10,022 bases of DNA from Candidatus Krumholzibacteriia bacterium (GTDB lineage: Bacteria > Krumholzibacteriota > Krumholzibacteria > WVZY01 > JAKEHA01), in the NCBI GenBank assembly GCA_029863355.1, contig JAOTVO010000079.1, positions 1-10,022 of the forward strand. Reading direction: 5' to 3'. The notes beneath the pieces are model-generated. The model ran no database searches, was not told the DNA's origin, and saw nothing but the letters and a program-made list of their open reading frames with translations. The translations under genes were made by a program, and so were the position numbers. This document shows, one piece after another, positions 1-6,702 of this stretch. Numbering within the stretch: position 1 is the first letter of the stretch; every line of letters starts with the position of its first letter.

Positions 1-22
1 CGGGCAGGGATAGGGTTTCTTT

Positions 23-42
23 CGGCGCCCGCCGCGGCGCCG
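23..42 (+). other. GC-rich inverted repeat upstream of nuoC
   Basis: CGGCGCC at 23-29 is the exact reverse complement of GGCGCCG at 36-42, giving a 7-bp stem with a 6-base loop. A T-A pair and a T-G wobble could extend it outward. No run of T follows, so it does not look like an intrinsic terminator. It ends 6 bases before the nuoC ribosome binding site and could affect translation or mRNA processing, but short GC palindromes are common by chance in DNA of this composition. Confidence 0.3.
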
Positions 43-48
43 GACTCC

Positions 49-53
49 AGGAG
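49..53 (+). promoter_or_regulatory. Ribosome binding site of nuoC
   Basis: AGGAG sits 10 bases before the TTG at 64. It is the main reason for choosing that start, because the reading frame stays open all the way to the left edge of the window with no ATG or GTG codon upstream. Confidence 0.6.
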
Positions 54-63
54 CGCTCCCGCA

Positions 64-609
64 TTGGCAAACCCCGAGACGGCGAAGCACGACGCGATCG
101 TCGATGAGGTGAAGAGCGCCTTCGGCGCCGCCGTCCTCGACGTGGACCGTTCCTACGACGACCTGGCGCTGGTGGTGGAGAAGTCGGCCGCGCACCACAT
201 CCTCGCCCACCTGCGCGAGGCGCGCAAGTGCGACCTCCTCCTCGACATCGCCGGCGTCGACTGCATGGATCTCCCCGAGTCCCGCGAGCGTTTCGAGCTG
301 GAATACATGCTCTACTCCGTGGCGAACGACGTGCGCGTGCGCGTGCGCGTACCCGTGCCCGAGGGCGACATGGACGTGCCCACGGCCACCGACCTGTGGC
401 AGTCAGCCAACTGGGCCGAGCGCGAGGCCTACGAGATGTTCGGGTTCAACTTCGTGGGGCACCCGTGCTTGAAGCGTCTGTTGACGCACCACGAGTTCCA
501 GGGGCATCCGCTGCGCAGGGATTACCCGGTCATGGGCGGGCAGTGGTGCACGACCACGTCGGACATGACCGAAGATCTGGAAGAGCGGCAGGGGGGTGCG
601 CCCGATTAG
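64..609 (+). CDS. nuoC: NADH-quinone oxidoreductase subunit C (30 kDa subunit)
   Basis: NuoC is a cofactor-free subunit of the peripheral arm of complex I that braces NuoD and NuoB near the quinone site. The 181-residue protein fits stand-alone bacterial NuoC. Residues 112-155 hold the family signature: a Trp-x-x-Ala-Asn-Trp lead-in, then AEREAYEMFGF (118-128), GHP (132-134) and GHPLRRDYP (147-155). Small departures are Glu124 where Asp is usual (YEM for YDM), Cys135 after GHP where Asp or Asn is common, and THH at 141-143 in place of the usual Pro-Asp-Asp-like stretch. The start is a TTG with a good ribosome binding site. The frame is open to the window edge, so a start further upstream cannot be fully excluded, and a GTG at 109 is a weaker alternative. 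A TAG in another frame at 11-13 may end the preceding gene, expected to be nuoB. The 3' end overlaps nuoD by 14 bases, which suggests translational coupling. Confidence 0.95.
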   Translation: MANPETAKHDAIVDEVKSAFGAAVLDVDRSYDDLALVVEKSAAHHILAHLREARKCDLLLDIAGVDCMDLPESRERFELEYMLYSVANDVRVRVRVPVPEGDMDVPTATDLWQSANWAEREAYEMFGFNFVGHPCLKRLLTHHEFQGHPLRRDYPVMGGQWCTTTSDMTEDLEERQGGAPD

Positions 610-1933
610 GCGCGAGAAGACGTTGGCCGAGAAGGAAAGCATACGCATCGAGGACGCGCTGCCCCGCCCGGGAGAGGCGAAGCGGCCGTACACGGCCGCG
701 GACTTCGACAGCGACGTCGACTTCGCCCGCGACGACTTCGACGAGGGACTGGACCTGGCCGACCTCGACACGGAGCCGATGCTCGTCAACATCGGCCCGA
801 CGCACCCGGCCACGCACGGCACCTTCCGCGTCTACTGCCACCTCGAGGGGGAGCGGATCATACGGGCCGGCGTGGACGTGGGTTACCTGCACCGCGGCTT
901 CGAGAAGATCGTCGAGATCAAGGACTACACGCAGGTCATCCCCTACACGGATCGGCTCAACTACTGCAGCGGGCTCACCAACAACGTCGCCTACTGCAAG
1001 GCCGTCGAGCGCATGCTGGGCATCGAGGTGCCGGAGCGCACGCAGTACATCCGCGTCATCGTCATGGAGATCCAGCGCATCATGGATCACATGATCTGCG
1101 TGGGCGCCAACATCGTGGACATCGGCGCGCTGACGAACTTCTGGTATTTCTTCAACGCGCGCGAACGGCTGAACGACGTCCTGGAGTCGCTCACCGGCGC
1201 GCGGCTCACCTACAGCTACACGCGCGTCGGCGGGCTGGCCTGGGACCTCCCCGACGGCTGGCGCGAACAGGTGAAGGCCACGCTCAAGGAGATTCCCAAG
1301 GCGATCAAGGACGTGCGCGGCCTGGTGGCGAAGAACCGCATCTTCCAGGATCGCACCATGGGGGTCGGCGTCATCAGCCATGAAGACGCCATCAGCTACG
1401 GTTGGACGGGACCGTGCCTGCGCGCCAGCGGCAGCGACCTCGACCTGCGCAAGGTGCGCCCGTACTACCACTATAATGAGTTCGACTTCGACGTCCCCGT
1501 GGGCTCCAACGGCGACGTCTATGATCGCGCCATGGTGCGCGTCGCCGAGATGGAGGAGAGCCTGCGCATCGTCGAGCAGGCCATCGACCGCCTCCCCGGG
1601 GGGCCGATCAACGTGGATGACAAGCGCGTGGTGCTGCCGCCCAAGGACAAGGTGCACACCTCGATGGAAGCGCTGATCAACCACTTCAAGCTGATCATCG
1701 AGGGAATCTGTCCGCCGGCGGGGCGCGTCTACGACGCCACGGAGACGCCCAACGGCGAGCTGGGCTTCTACATCATCTCCGACGGCGGCGGGCGGCCGTA
1801 TCGGATCAAGGTGCGCCCGCCGTGCTTCTACCTCATGAACACACTCAAGTATCTCATCGAGGGCGCGATGGTGGCTGACATCGTCGCCATCCTCGGCGGC
1901 CTCAACATCATCGCCGGAGAGCTGGACCGCTAG
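596..1933 (+). CDS. nuoD: NADH-quinone oxidoreductase subunit D (49 kDa subunit)
   Basis: NuoD is related to the large subunit of NiFe hydrogenases and forms the quinone-reduction pocket with NuoB and NuoH. The conserved core starts at residue 63 (LVNIGPTHPATHG) and ends in GELDR at the C-terminus, as in the family. His74 and Tyr123 are 49 residues apart, exactly as the quinone-binding His59 and Tyr108 of the bovine 49 kDa subunit. The motif around the Tyr reads RLNY rather than the common RLDY. Residues 1-62 are an extra leader rich in Asp and Glu between 36 and 60. The total of 445 residues is longer than a typical stand-alone NuoD of about 400-420. The start is taken as GTG at 596, inside nuoC. 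TTG at 623 is an alternative. ATG at 779 would begin right at the conserved core, but codons from 623 to 778 nearly all end in G or C, which favours coding. NuoC and NuoD are not fused here, unlike in E. coli. Confidence 0.95.
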   Translation: MRPIRREKTLAEKESIRIEDALPRPGEAKRPYTAADFDSDVDFARDDFDEGLDLADLDTEPMLVNIGPTHPATHGTFRVYCHLEGERIIRAGVDVGYLHRGFEKIVEIKDYTQVIPYTDRLNYCSGLTNNVAYCKAVERMLGIEVPERTQYIRVIVMEIQRIMDHMICVGANIVDIGALTNFWYFFNARERLNDVLESLTGARLTYSYTRVGGLAWDLPDGWREQVKATLKEIPKAIKDVRGLVAKNRIFQDRTMGVGVISHEDAISYGWTGPCLRASGSDLDLRKVRPYYHYNEFDFDVPVGSNGDVYDRAMVRVAEMEESLRIVEQAIDRLPGGPINVDDKRVVLPPKDKVHTSMEALINHFKLIIEGICPPAGRVYDATETPNGELGFYIISDGGGRPYRIKVRPPCFYLMNTLKYLIEGAMVADIVAILGGLNIIAGELDR

Positions 1934-1944
1934 ACGACGGAAAG

Positions 1945-2475
1945 ATGGAAACCGCCGCCGCGCAGAAATCGACGTTCGCGTTCAACGCGGAGAACGAAGC
2001 CAAGTTCCAGGCGCTGGTGGGGAAGTATCCCACCAAACAGGCCGTGGTGTTGCCCGCGCTCTGGCTGGTGATTGAACAGCAGGGGTGGGTGAGCACCGAC
2101 GCCATGGACTACGTGGCGCGCCGCCTGGAACAGGCGCCGGTGGCCGTGTACGCCGTGGTCGAGTTCTACACGATGTTTCTCACCTCGCCGCCCGGCCGAC
2201 ACCACATCCAGCTCTGCCACACGCTCACCTGCACGATGCGGGGCTGCGAGGACCTGCAGGCCCAGATCACGGAAGAGACCGGCATCGGTCCGGGCGAGAA
2301 GAGCGAGGACGGCCTGTTCAGCTTCGAGACGGTGGAGTGCCTGGGTTCGTGCGGCACCGCGCCCATGATGCGAATGGGCAACCGCTACTATGAGAATCTC
2401 ACGCGCGAGAAGCTCGCGCGGGTCATCCGCGCTTGCCGCGAGGAACGCGACCCCGCGGCGGAGGATCACGACTAG
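1945..2475 (+). CDS. nuoE: NADH-quinone oxidoreductase subunit E (24 kDa, [2Fe-2S] N1a)
   Basis: NuoE is a thioredoxin-like ferredoxin subunit of the NADH module that carries cluster N1a close to the FMN of NuoF. The four expected ligands are present in the family spacing: Cys91 and Cys96 (C-x4-C) and Cys132 and Cys136 (C-x3-C, within VECLGSCGTAP). Residues 74-79 (FYTMFL) and 86-89 (HHIQ) match the conserved lead-in to the first cysteine pair. At 176 residues it has normal length. The N-terminal half (about 13-65) is the usual helical domain. The start is ATG at 1945, 11 bases after nuoD. The purine-rich stretch before it is only a weak ribosome binding site, so coupling to nuoD translation is likely. 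It lies directly before nuoF, the usual partner. Confidence 0.96.
   Translation: METAAAQKSTFAFNAENEAKFQALVGKYPTKQAVVLPALWLVIEQQGWVSTDAMDYVARRLEQAPVAVYAVVEFYTMFLTSPPGRHHIQLCHTLTCTMRGCEDLQAQITEETGIGPGEKSEDGLFSFETVECLGSCGTAPMMRMGNRYYENLTREKLARVIRACREERDPAAEDHD
2460..2464 (+). promoter_or_regulatory. Possible ribosome binding site of nuoF
   Basis: GGAGG within the 3' end of nuoE lies 14 bases before the nuoF ATG. The motif is strong but the spacing is longer than ideal, so its role is uncertain. Confidence 0.35.
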
Positions 2476-2478
2476 GCC

Positions 2479-3804
2479 ATGCGTTACGAAGCCGTCGGCA
2501 AGAAACTGATCGGAGAACGCTTCGACGTCCCGGACGCGTACACCCGCGCCGGCTACGAGCGCGACGGCGGCTACCGCTCGCTGGACAAGCTCTTCGCCAT
2601 GAAGCCGGAGGAAGTCATCGAAGAGGTGAAGCGGTCGGGGCTGCGCGGCCGCGGGGGCGCGGGCTTCCCCGCCGGCATGAAGTGGAGCTTCGTGCCCAAG
2701 AGCACGGACAAGCCCAAGTACCTCTGCGTCAACGCGGACGAGGGCGAGCCGGGCACTTTCAAGGACCGACTCATCCTCGAGCACGACCCCCACGCGCTCA
2801 TCGAGGGGATCATCATCTGCTGCTACGCGGTGGGCATTGGGACCGCCTACGTGTACGTGCGCGGCGAGTACGACCACCCCATCGCGCGCTTCCAGGGCGC
2901 GGTCGACGAGGCCTACGCGGCGGGGTTGCTGGGCAAGAACGTCCGCGGTACGGGCAGGGACATCGACGTGGTCGTGCACAAGGGCGCGGGCGCGTACATC
3001 TGCGGCGAGGAGACGGGCCTGATCGAATCGCTCGAGGGCAAGAAGGGCCAGCCACGCCCCAAGCCGCCGTTCCCGGCCGTGGTCGGCGTCTTCGGCTGCC
3101 CCACGGTGGTGAACAACGTGGAGACGCTGGCCGCGCTGCCCTGGATCATGAACAACGGCGGCGACGCCTACGCGGCGCTGGGCACGGGAAAGAGCACGGG
3201 CACGATGCTCTTCTCCATCAGCGGCATGGTGGAGCGCCCCGGCGTCTACGAGACCGAGTTCGGCGTGAACCTGTGGGATTTCATCGAGAAGGCGACGGGC
3301 GGGGTCAAGGACGGCAAGAAGCTCAAGGCGGTCATTCCCGGCGGTTCCTCAGCGCCCATTCTAACCGCCGACGAGGCGCGCGCGGTGACCCTGGACTACG
3401 AGTCGCTGGCCGCGGCGGGGACGATGGTGGGGTCGGGCGCGATCATGGTGCTCGACGAGGACACGTGCGTGGTGAAGGCGCTCGAAGTGATCATGCGTTT
3501 CTACGCGCACGAGTCGTGCGGGCAGTGCCCGCCCTGCCGCGAAGGCACGTACTGGCTCTACCGTCTGGTCAAACGCATCCGCGAGGGCAAGGGGCGCCTC
3601 GAGGACATCGATTTGATCGTGTCGATTTGCCCGGACATGTTGGGCCGCACCGTCTGCGTGCTCGCCGACGCCGCCGCCATGCCCGCGGCGAGCTACGTCA
3701 AGAAGTTCCGACACGAGTTCGAAGCGTACGTCAATGCCGAGCAACCCCCCGAGCGAGAGATTCCGATCGGCGGGATCGACGCCGAGTGGGCGAGCCGGCT
3801 CTAG
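2479..3804 (+). CDS. nuoF: NADH-quinone oxidoreductase subunit F (51 kDa, NADH/FMN, [4Fe-4S] N3)
   Basis: NuoF binds NADH and FMN and takes the hydride, so this is the entry point of electrons into complex I. The glycine-rich nucleotide-binding loop is at residues 55-66 (LRGRGGAGFPAG), followed by the FMN-site stretch NADEGEPGTFKDR at 85-97 and the GAYICGEET motif at 171-179. The N3 cluster ligands are Cys347, Cys350 and Cys353 (SCGQCPPCREG) plus Cys393 in GRTVCVLADAAA. The length of 441 residues is close to E. coli NuoF (445) and Thermus Nqo1 (438), and nothing is missing. The start is ATG at 2479, three bases after the nuoE stop. All parts needed for NADH oxidation are visible, so this enzyme is an NADH-using complex I rather than a ferredoxin- or F420-linked variant. 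Confidence 0.97.
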   Translation: MRYEAVGKKLIGERFDVPDAYTRAGYERDGGYRSLDKLFAMKPEEVIEEVKRSGLRGRGGAGFPAGMKWSFVPKSTDKPKYLCVNADEGEPGTFKDRLILEHDPHALIEGIIICCYAVGIGTAYVYVRGEYDHPIARFQGAVDEAYAAGLLGKNVRGTGRDIDVVVHKGAGAYICGEETGLIESLEGKKGQPRPKPPFPAVVGVFGCPTVVNNVETLAALPWIMNNGGDAYAALGTGKSTGTMLFSISGMVERPGVYETEFGVNLWDFIEKATGGVKDGKKLKAVIPGGSSAPILTADEARAVTLDYESLAAAGTMVGSGAIMVLDEDTCVVKALEVIMRFYAHESCGQCPPCREGTYWLYRLVKRIREGKGRLEDIDLIVSICPDMLGRTVCVLADAAAMPAASYVKKFRHEFEAYVNAEQPPEREIPIGGIDAEWASRL

Positions 3805-3811
3805 AGTTGCG

Positions 3812-5398
3812 ATGAGCGTCAAGATCACGATCAATGGCATGCCCGTCGAGGCCCCGGAAGGGGCGCTCCTCATCGACGTGTGCCGCGACAACGGGATCGA
3901 TATCCCGCACTTCTGCTACCACCCGGGCCTGGGCCCCGACGGCAACTGCCGCATGTGCCAGGTGGAGTTCGTCAGCGAGCGCGGCGGGCGCCTCGCCGTC
4001 TCCTGCAAGGCGGTGGTGGCGGAGGGCATGCAGGTACTCACGCACAGCGAATCGGCCAAGCGCGCGCGCGCCTCGGTGGAGGAGATGCTGCTGCTCAACC
4101 ATCCGCTGGACTGTCCCATCTGCGACAAAGCCGGCGAGTGCACGCTGCAGAACTACTACATGGAGCACGACCTGCAGCCGAGCCGCCAGAACTTCACGCG
4201 CGTCAAGAAGGGCAAGGCAATCGACCTCGGCCCCACGATGGTCCTGGACCAGGAGCGCTGCGTGCTCTGCGACCGCTGCGTGCGCTTCCTGCGCGACGTG
4301 GCCGGCGACGAGCAGCTCTACATCGCGGGGCGCGGGCACGACGCCTTCATCTCCGCCTTCCCCGGCCAGGAGGTGACGAGCGCCTACTCGCTCAACACCG
4401 TGGACCTGTGCCCGGTGGGTGCGCTCACCTCCAAGGACTTCCGCTTCGCCACGCCGACGTGGTACATCCGCAACACCGATTCGGTGTGCACCACGTGCGC
4501 GCGCGGCTGCAACATGCAGATACAGGTGATGGAGGAGCGCATCGTGCGCATGCGCCCGCGCCACAACCCCGAGGTCAACGGCTACTGGGCCTGCGACGAG
4601 GGACGGCTCGACTACAAGTTCGTCAACGAAGGTCGCGTGGAGCAGCCGCTGGTCCGGCGAGAGGGCCGCGCGCTGGAGGCTTCTTTCGAAGAGGCGCTGG
4701 CCGAGTGGCGGCGCATCCTGGGCTACGCCCCGGCGGGGCGAGCCGAGGGCCCGGCGCCGGTCGAGGCGGCGATGATCGCTTCGGCTCACGCCACGCTCGA
4801 AGAGCTGTATCTGCTGAAGAAGCTGGCCGCGCGCACGGGCGCTTCGTTCCACGTGGCGCGCCACCTGCAGGACGGCGAGGACGATCGTCTGCTGCGCCGC
4901 GCCGACCGGCACCCCAACGCACGCGGGGCAGAGCTGCTCGGACTTCCCGTGATCGACCTGCGCGGCGAGCACGCGCCGGAGGTATCGTCGCTTGCCTCCG
5001 CCGTGCGCGTACTGGTGGGATTCCACCGCCGCGTGAGCCCGGCCGCTACCGCGCTCGCCGCGAACGCGGCCAAGCTGATCGTGATCGACGCCTGCCAGTC
5101 CGCGCTCACCGAGCGCGCCGACCTGGTCATTCCGGGGCTCACGTTCGCCGAGAAAGATGGACTCGTCGTCAACTTCGGGGGGCGGGTGCAGCGTCTCAAG
5201 TCCGCCGTCCGTGGCCGGCGCGAGAGCGAGTGGCGCCTGATCGACGCGTTGCTCGCCTCACTCGACGCGGGCGCCCGCGCCGCGTCGGTGGCGCAGGTAC
5301 GCGCGGAGATTGTGGAACAGGTGCCGGCCTTTTCCGGCGCGAGCCTGGCCGACGTGGGTCGCCACGGCGTCCAGCTCGCGGGAGCGGCGGTGTCGTAG
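3812..5398 (+). CDS. nuoG: NADH-quinone oxidoreductase subunit G, short form
   Basis: NuoG carries several iron-sulfur clusters of the electron wire. Ligand sets visible in order are: [2Fe-2S] N1b with Cys35, Cys46, Cys49 and Cys65; [4Fe-4S] N5 with His97, Cys101, Cys104 and Cys110; [4Fe-4S] N4 with Cys150, Cys153, Cys156 and Cys200; and the optional cluster N7 with Cys226, Cys229, Cys233 and Cys261 (C-x2-C-x3-C-x27-C). The protein is only 528 residues, against about 680-910 in many bacteria. The molybdopterin-oxidoreductase-like domain after residue 262 is much reduced, keeping a recognisable end segment (TFAEKDGLVVNFGGRVQR at 444-461). The frame stays intact to a TAG and codon bias is normal throughout, so I read it as a genuine short form rather than a frameshift. 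The start is ATG at 3812, 7 bases after nuoF and beginning the ferredoxin fold directly. An in-frame ATG at 3734 lies inside nuoF and adds a non-conserved tail. No strong ribosome binding site is seen. Confidence 0.94.
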   Translation: MSVKITINGMPVEAPEGALLIDVCRDNGIDIPHFCYHPGLGPDGNCRMCQVEFVSERGGRLAVSCKAVVAEGMQVLTHSESAKRARASVEEMLLLNHPLDCPICDKAGECTLQNYYMEHDLQPSRQNFTRVKKGKAIDLGPTMVLDQERCVLCDRCVRFLRDVAGDEQLYIAGRGHDAFISAFPGQEVTSAYSLNTVDLCPVGALTSKDFRFATPTWYIRNTDSVCTTCARGCNMQIQVMEERIVRMRPRHNPEVNGYWACDEGRLDYKFVNEGRVEQPLVRREGRALEASFEEALAEWRRILGYAPAGRAEGPAPVEAAMIASAHATLEELYLLKKLAARTGASFHVARHLQDGEDDRLLRRADRHPNARGAELLGLPVIDLRGEHAPEVSSLASAVRVLVGFHRRVSPAATALAANAAKLIVIDACQSALTERADLVIPGLTFAEKDGLVVNFGGRVQRLKSAVRGRRESEWRLIDALLASLDAGARAASVAQVRAEIVEQVPAFSGASLADVGRHGVQLAGAAVS

Positions 5399-5413
5399 CG
5401 CCGGGGGCGCAGC

Positions 5414-5420
5414 GGGAGAG
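5414..5420 (+). promoter_or_regulatory. Ribosome binding site of nuoH
   Basis: GGGAGAG ends 3 bases before the ATG at 5424, in the 25-base gap after nuoG. It supports that ATG over a GTG at 5310 that lies inside nuoG. Confidence 0.55.
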
Positions 5421-5423
5421 AGT

Positions 5424-6701
5424 ATGACCGACGCCATCATCATCGCGCTCAAAGCAGCCTTCATCTGGTTGTTCCCGCTCATGCTGGTGCCGCTCCTGAT
5501 CTGGCTCGAGCGCAAGGGTGCGGCGTTCATCCAGGACCGCACCGGCCCCAACCGCGCTGCCATCGCCGGCGTTCGCCTGGCCGGGGTCGTGCACATACTG
5601 GCCGACGTTGTCAAGCTTCTCACCAAAGAGATGATGATCCCGGCGCAGGTGAACCGGCTCTACTTCGTGGCGGCGCCCCTGATCGGGTTCACGGTGATCA
5701 TGGCCGCCTTCGCCGTCATTCCCTGGGCCGACACGCTGGTCGTGGGGGGGCGGGAGATCGCCATGCAAGTGGCGACGCTCAACGCGGGCATCCTCTACAT
5801 CCTCGCCATCACCTCGCTCAACGTCTACGGCATCGTGCTGGCCGGTTGGGCGTCGAACAACAAGTTTGCGCTGATGGGCGGGCTGCGCTCGAGCGCGCAG
5901 ATGATCAGCTACGAGATCCCGCTGGGTCTCTCCATCGTCGGCTTGTTCATGGTGTTCCAGAGCGTGCAATTGAACGAGATCGTGCGCGGGCAGGGCGAGC
6001 TGCTCTTCGGGTTTCTGCCCAAGTGGGGCATCTTCGTGCAGCCGCTGGGTTTCCTGCTCTTCCTGGTGGCCGCCTTCGCAGAGTCCAACCGCAACCCCTT
6101 CGACCTGCCCGAGGGCGAGTCGGAGATCGTGGCGGGATACCACGTGGAGTACAGCGGGATACGCTTCGCCCTCTTCTATATGGGCGAATACGTGGCCATC
6201 GTGCTCTCCTCGGTGATGATCGTGACGCTCTTCTTCGGGGGCTGGCAGGTGCCGTGGATGCCGACGGACAAGCTCGTGGCCCACGGAGACCTTCTGCTCA
6301 AGGTCATGCTGGGCGCGGGCGGAGCGGGTGCGCTGGTGTTCGCCGCGTTCATGTTCACGTTCTCCAGGCGCATCCGCGGCGCCTTCGGCGACCTGCGCGA
6401 GAGGGAGGGGACGGTGCTGGGCATCGCCAGCCTCGCCGCCGGCGCGGCCATGCTGTTCTTTTTCGCCCGCAGCTTCGGGCTCACGCTGCCCGAGTGGGGC
6501 GCGCGCACGGTGGCGACCGTGGCGCAGGTGACGATGTTCGCCGTCAAGACGCTCTTCTTCTGCTGGTTCTTCATCTGGGTGCGCTGGTCGCTCCCGCGCT
6601 TCCGCTACGACCAGCTCATGCGCCTGGGGTGGAAGCGGATGATTCCGTTGTCGTTCGTCAACATCCTGGGCACGGGACTGTTGCTGTTGCTCGTGGGCTG
6701 A
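5424..6701 (+). CDS. nuoH: NADH-quinone oxidoreductase subunit H, with an internal extension
   Basis: NuoH (ND1) anchors the peripheral arm to the membrane and forms much of the quinone tunnel and the start of the proton path. Family landmarks are WLERKG (27-32) with QDRTGPNR (37-44) after the first membrane helix, the acidic quinone-tunnel loop AESNRNPFDLPEGESEIVAG (219-238) and HVEYSG (240-245), and the final RYDQLMRLGWK (394-404) followed by the last helix. The protein has 425 residues against about 325-350 usually. The surplus lies at roughly 282-368, between GGW (272-274) and the penultimate helix, and contains two hydrophobic stretches (about 289-312 and 330-348) separated by a charged loop SRRIRGAFGDLREREG. 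An even number of added helices would keep the C-terminal topology. The frame and codon bias are continuous. The next gene is nuoJ, one base away; the nuoI gene common at this junction is absent. Confidence 0.95.
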   Translation: MTDAIIIALKAAFIWLFPLMLVPLLIWLERKGAAFIQDRTGPNRAAIAGVRLAGVVHILADVVKLLTKEMMIPAQVNRLYFVAAPLIGFTVIMAAFAVIPWADTLVVGGREIAMQVATLNAGILYILAITSLNVYGIVLAGWASNNKFALMGGLRSSAQMISYEIPLGLSIVGLFMVFQSVQLNEIVRGQGELLFGFLPKWGIFVQPLGFLLFLVAAFAESNRNPFDLPEGESEIVAGYHVEYSGIRFALFYMGEYVAIVLSSVMIVTLFFGGWQVPWMPTDKLVAHGDLLLKVMLGAGGAGALVFAAFMFTFSRRIRGAFGDLREREGTVLGIASLAAGAAMLFFFARSFGLTLPEWGARTVATVAQVTMFAVKTLFFCWFFIWVRWSLPRFRYDQLMRLGWKRMIPLSFVNILGTGLLLLLVG

Positions 6702-6702
6702 G

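Noticed and set aside
2..13. Three codons (Gly-Gln-Gly) and TAG as the tail of an upstream gene, possibly nuoB
   Set aside because: The position fits, but three codons are too few to identify a gene or even its frame.
331..350. Tandem hexamer gtgcgc, three copies, in nuoC
   Set aside because: It encodes a Val-Arg strand (VRVRVRVPVP) at a place where NuoC proteins usually have an Arg/Lys-Val rich strand, so it is explained by the protein.
530..1684. Long antisense open frame across nuoC/nuoD, and similar long antisense frames at 3731-5026, 7357-8454 and 8482-9600
   Set aside because: They lie opposite well-supported nuo genes, show no recognisable domain, and are the kind of spurious open frames that G/C-ending codons create on the opposite strand.
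3734..3811. Upstream in-frame ATG for nuoG inside nuoF
   Set aside because: The added 26 residues are low-complexity and overlap the nuoF end in another frame; the ATG at 3812 begins the conserved ferredoxin fold.
4595..5398. NuoG shortened by a frameshift or internal deletion error
   Set aside because: The frame is continuous with normal codon bias and ends in the usual terminal motif of the family, then TAG, with nuoH starting 25 bases later.
5310..5423. Upstream in-frame GTG for nuoH inside nuoG
   Set aside because: The added residues are Arg/Ala/Ser-rich and non-hydrophobic, overlap nuoG, and lack the good ribosome binding site of the ATG at 5424.
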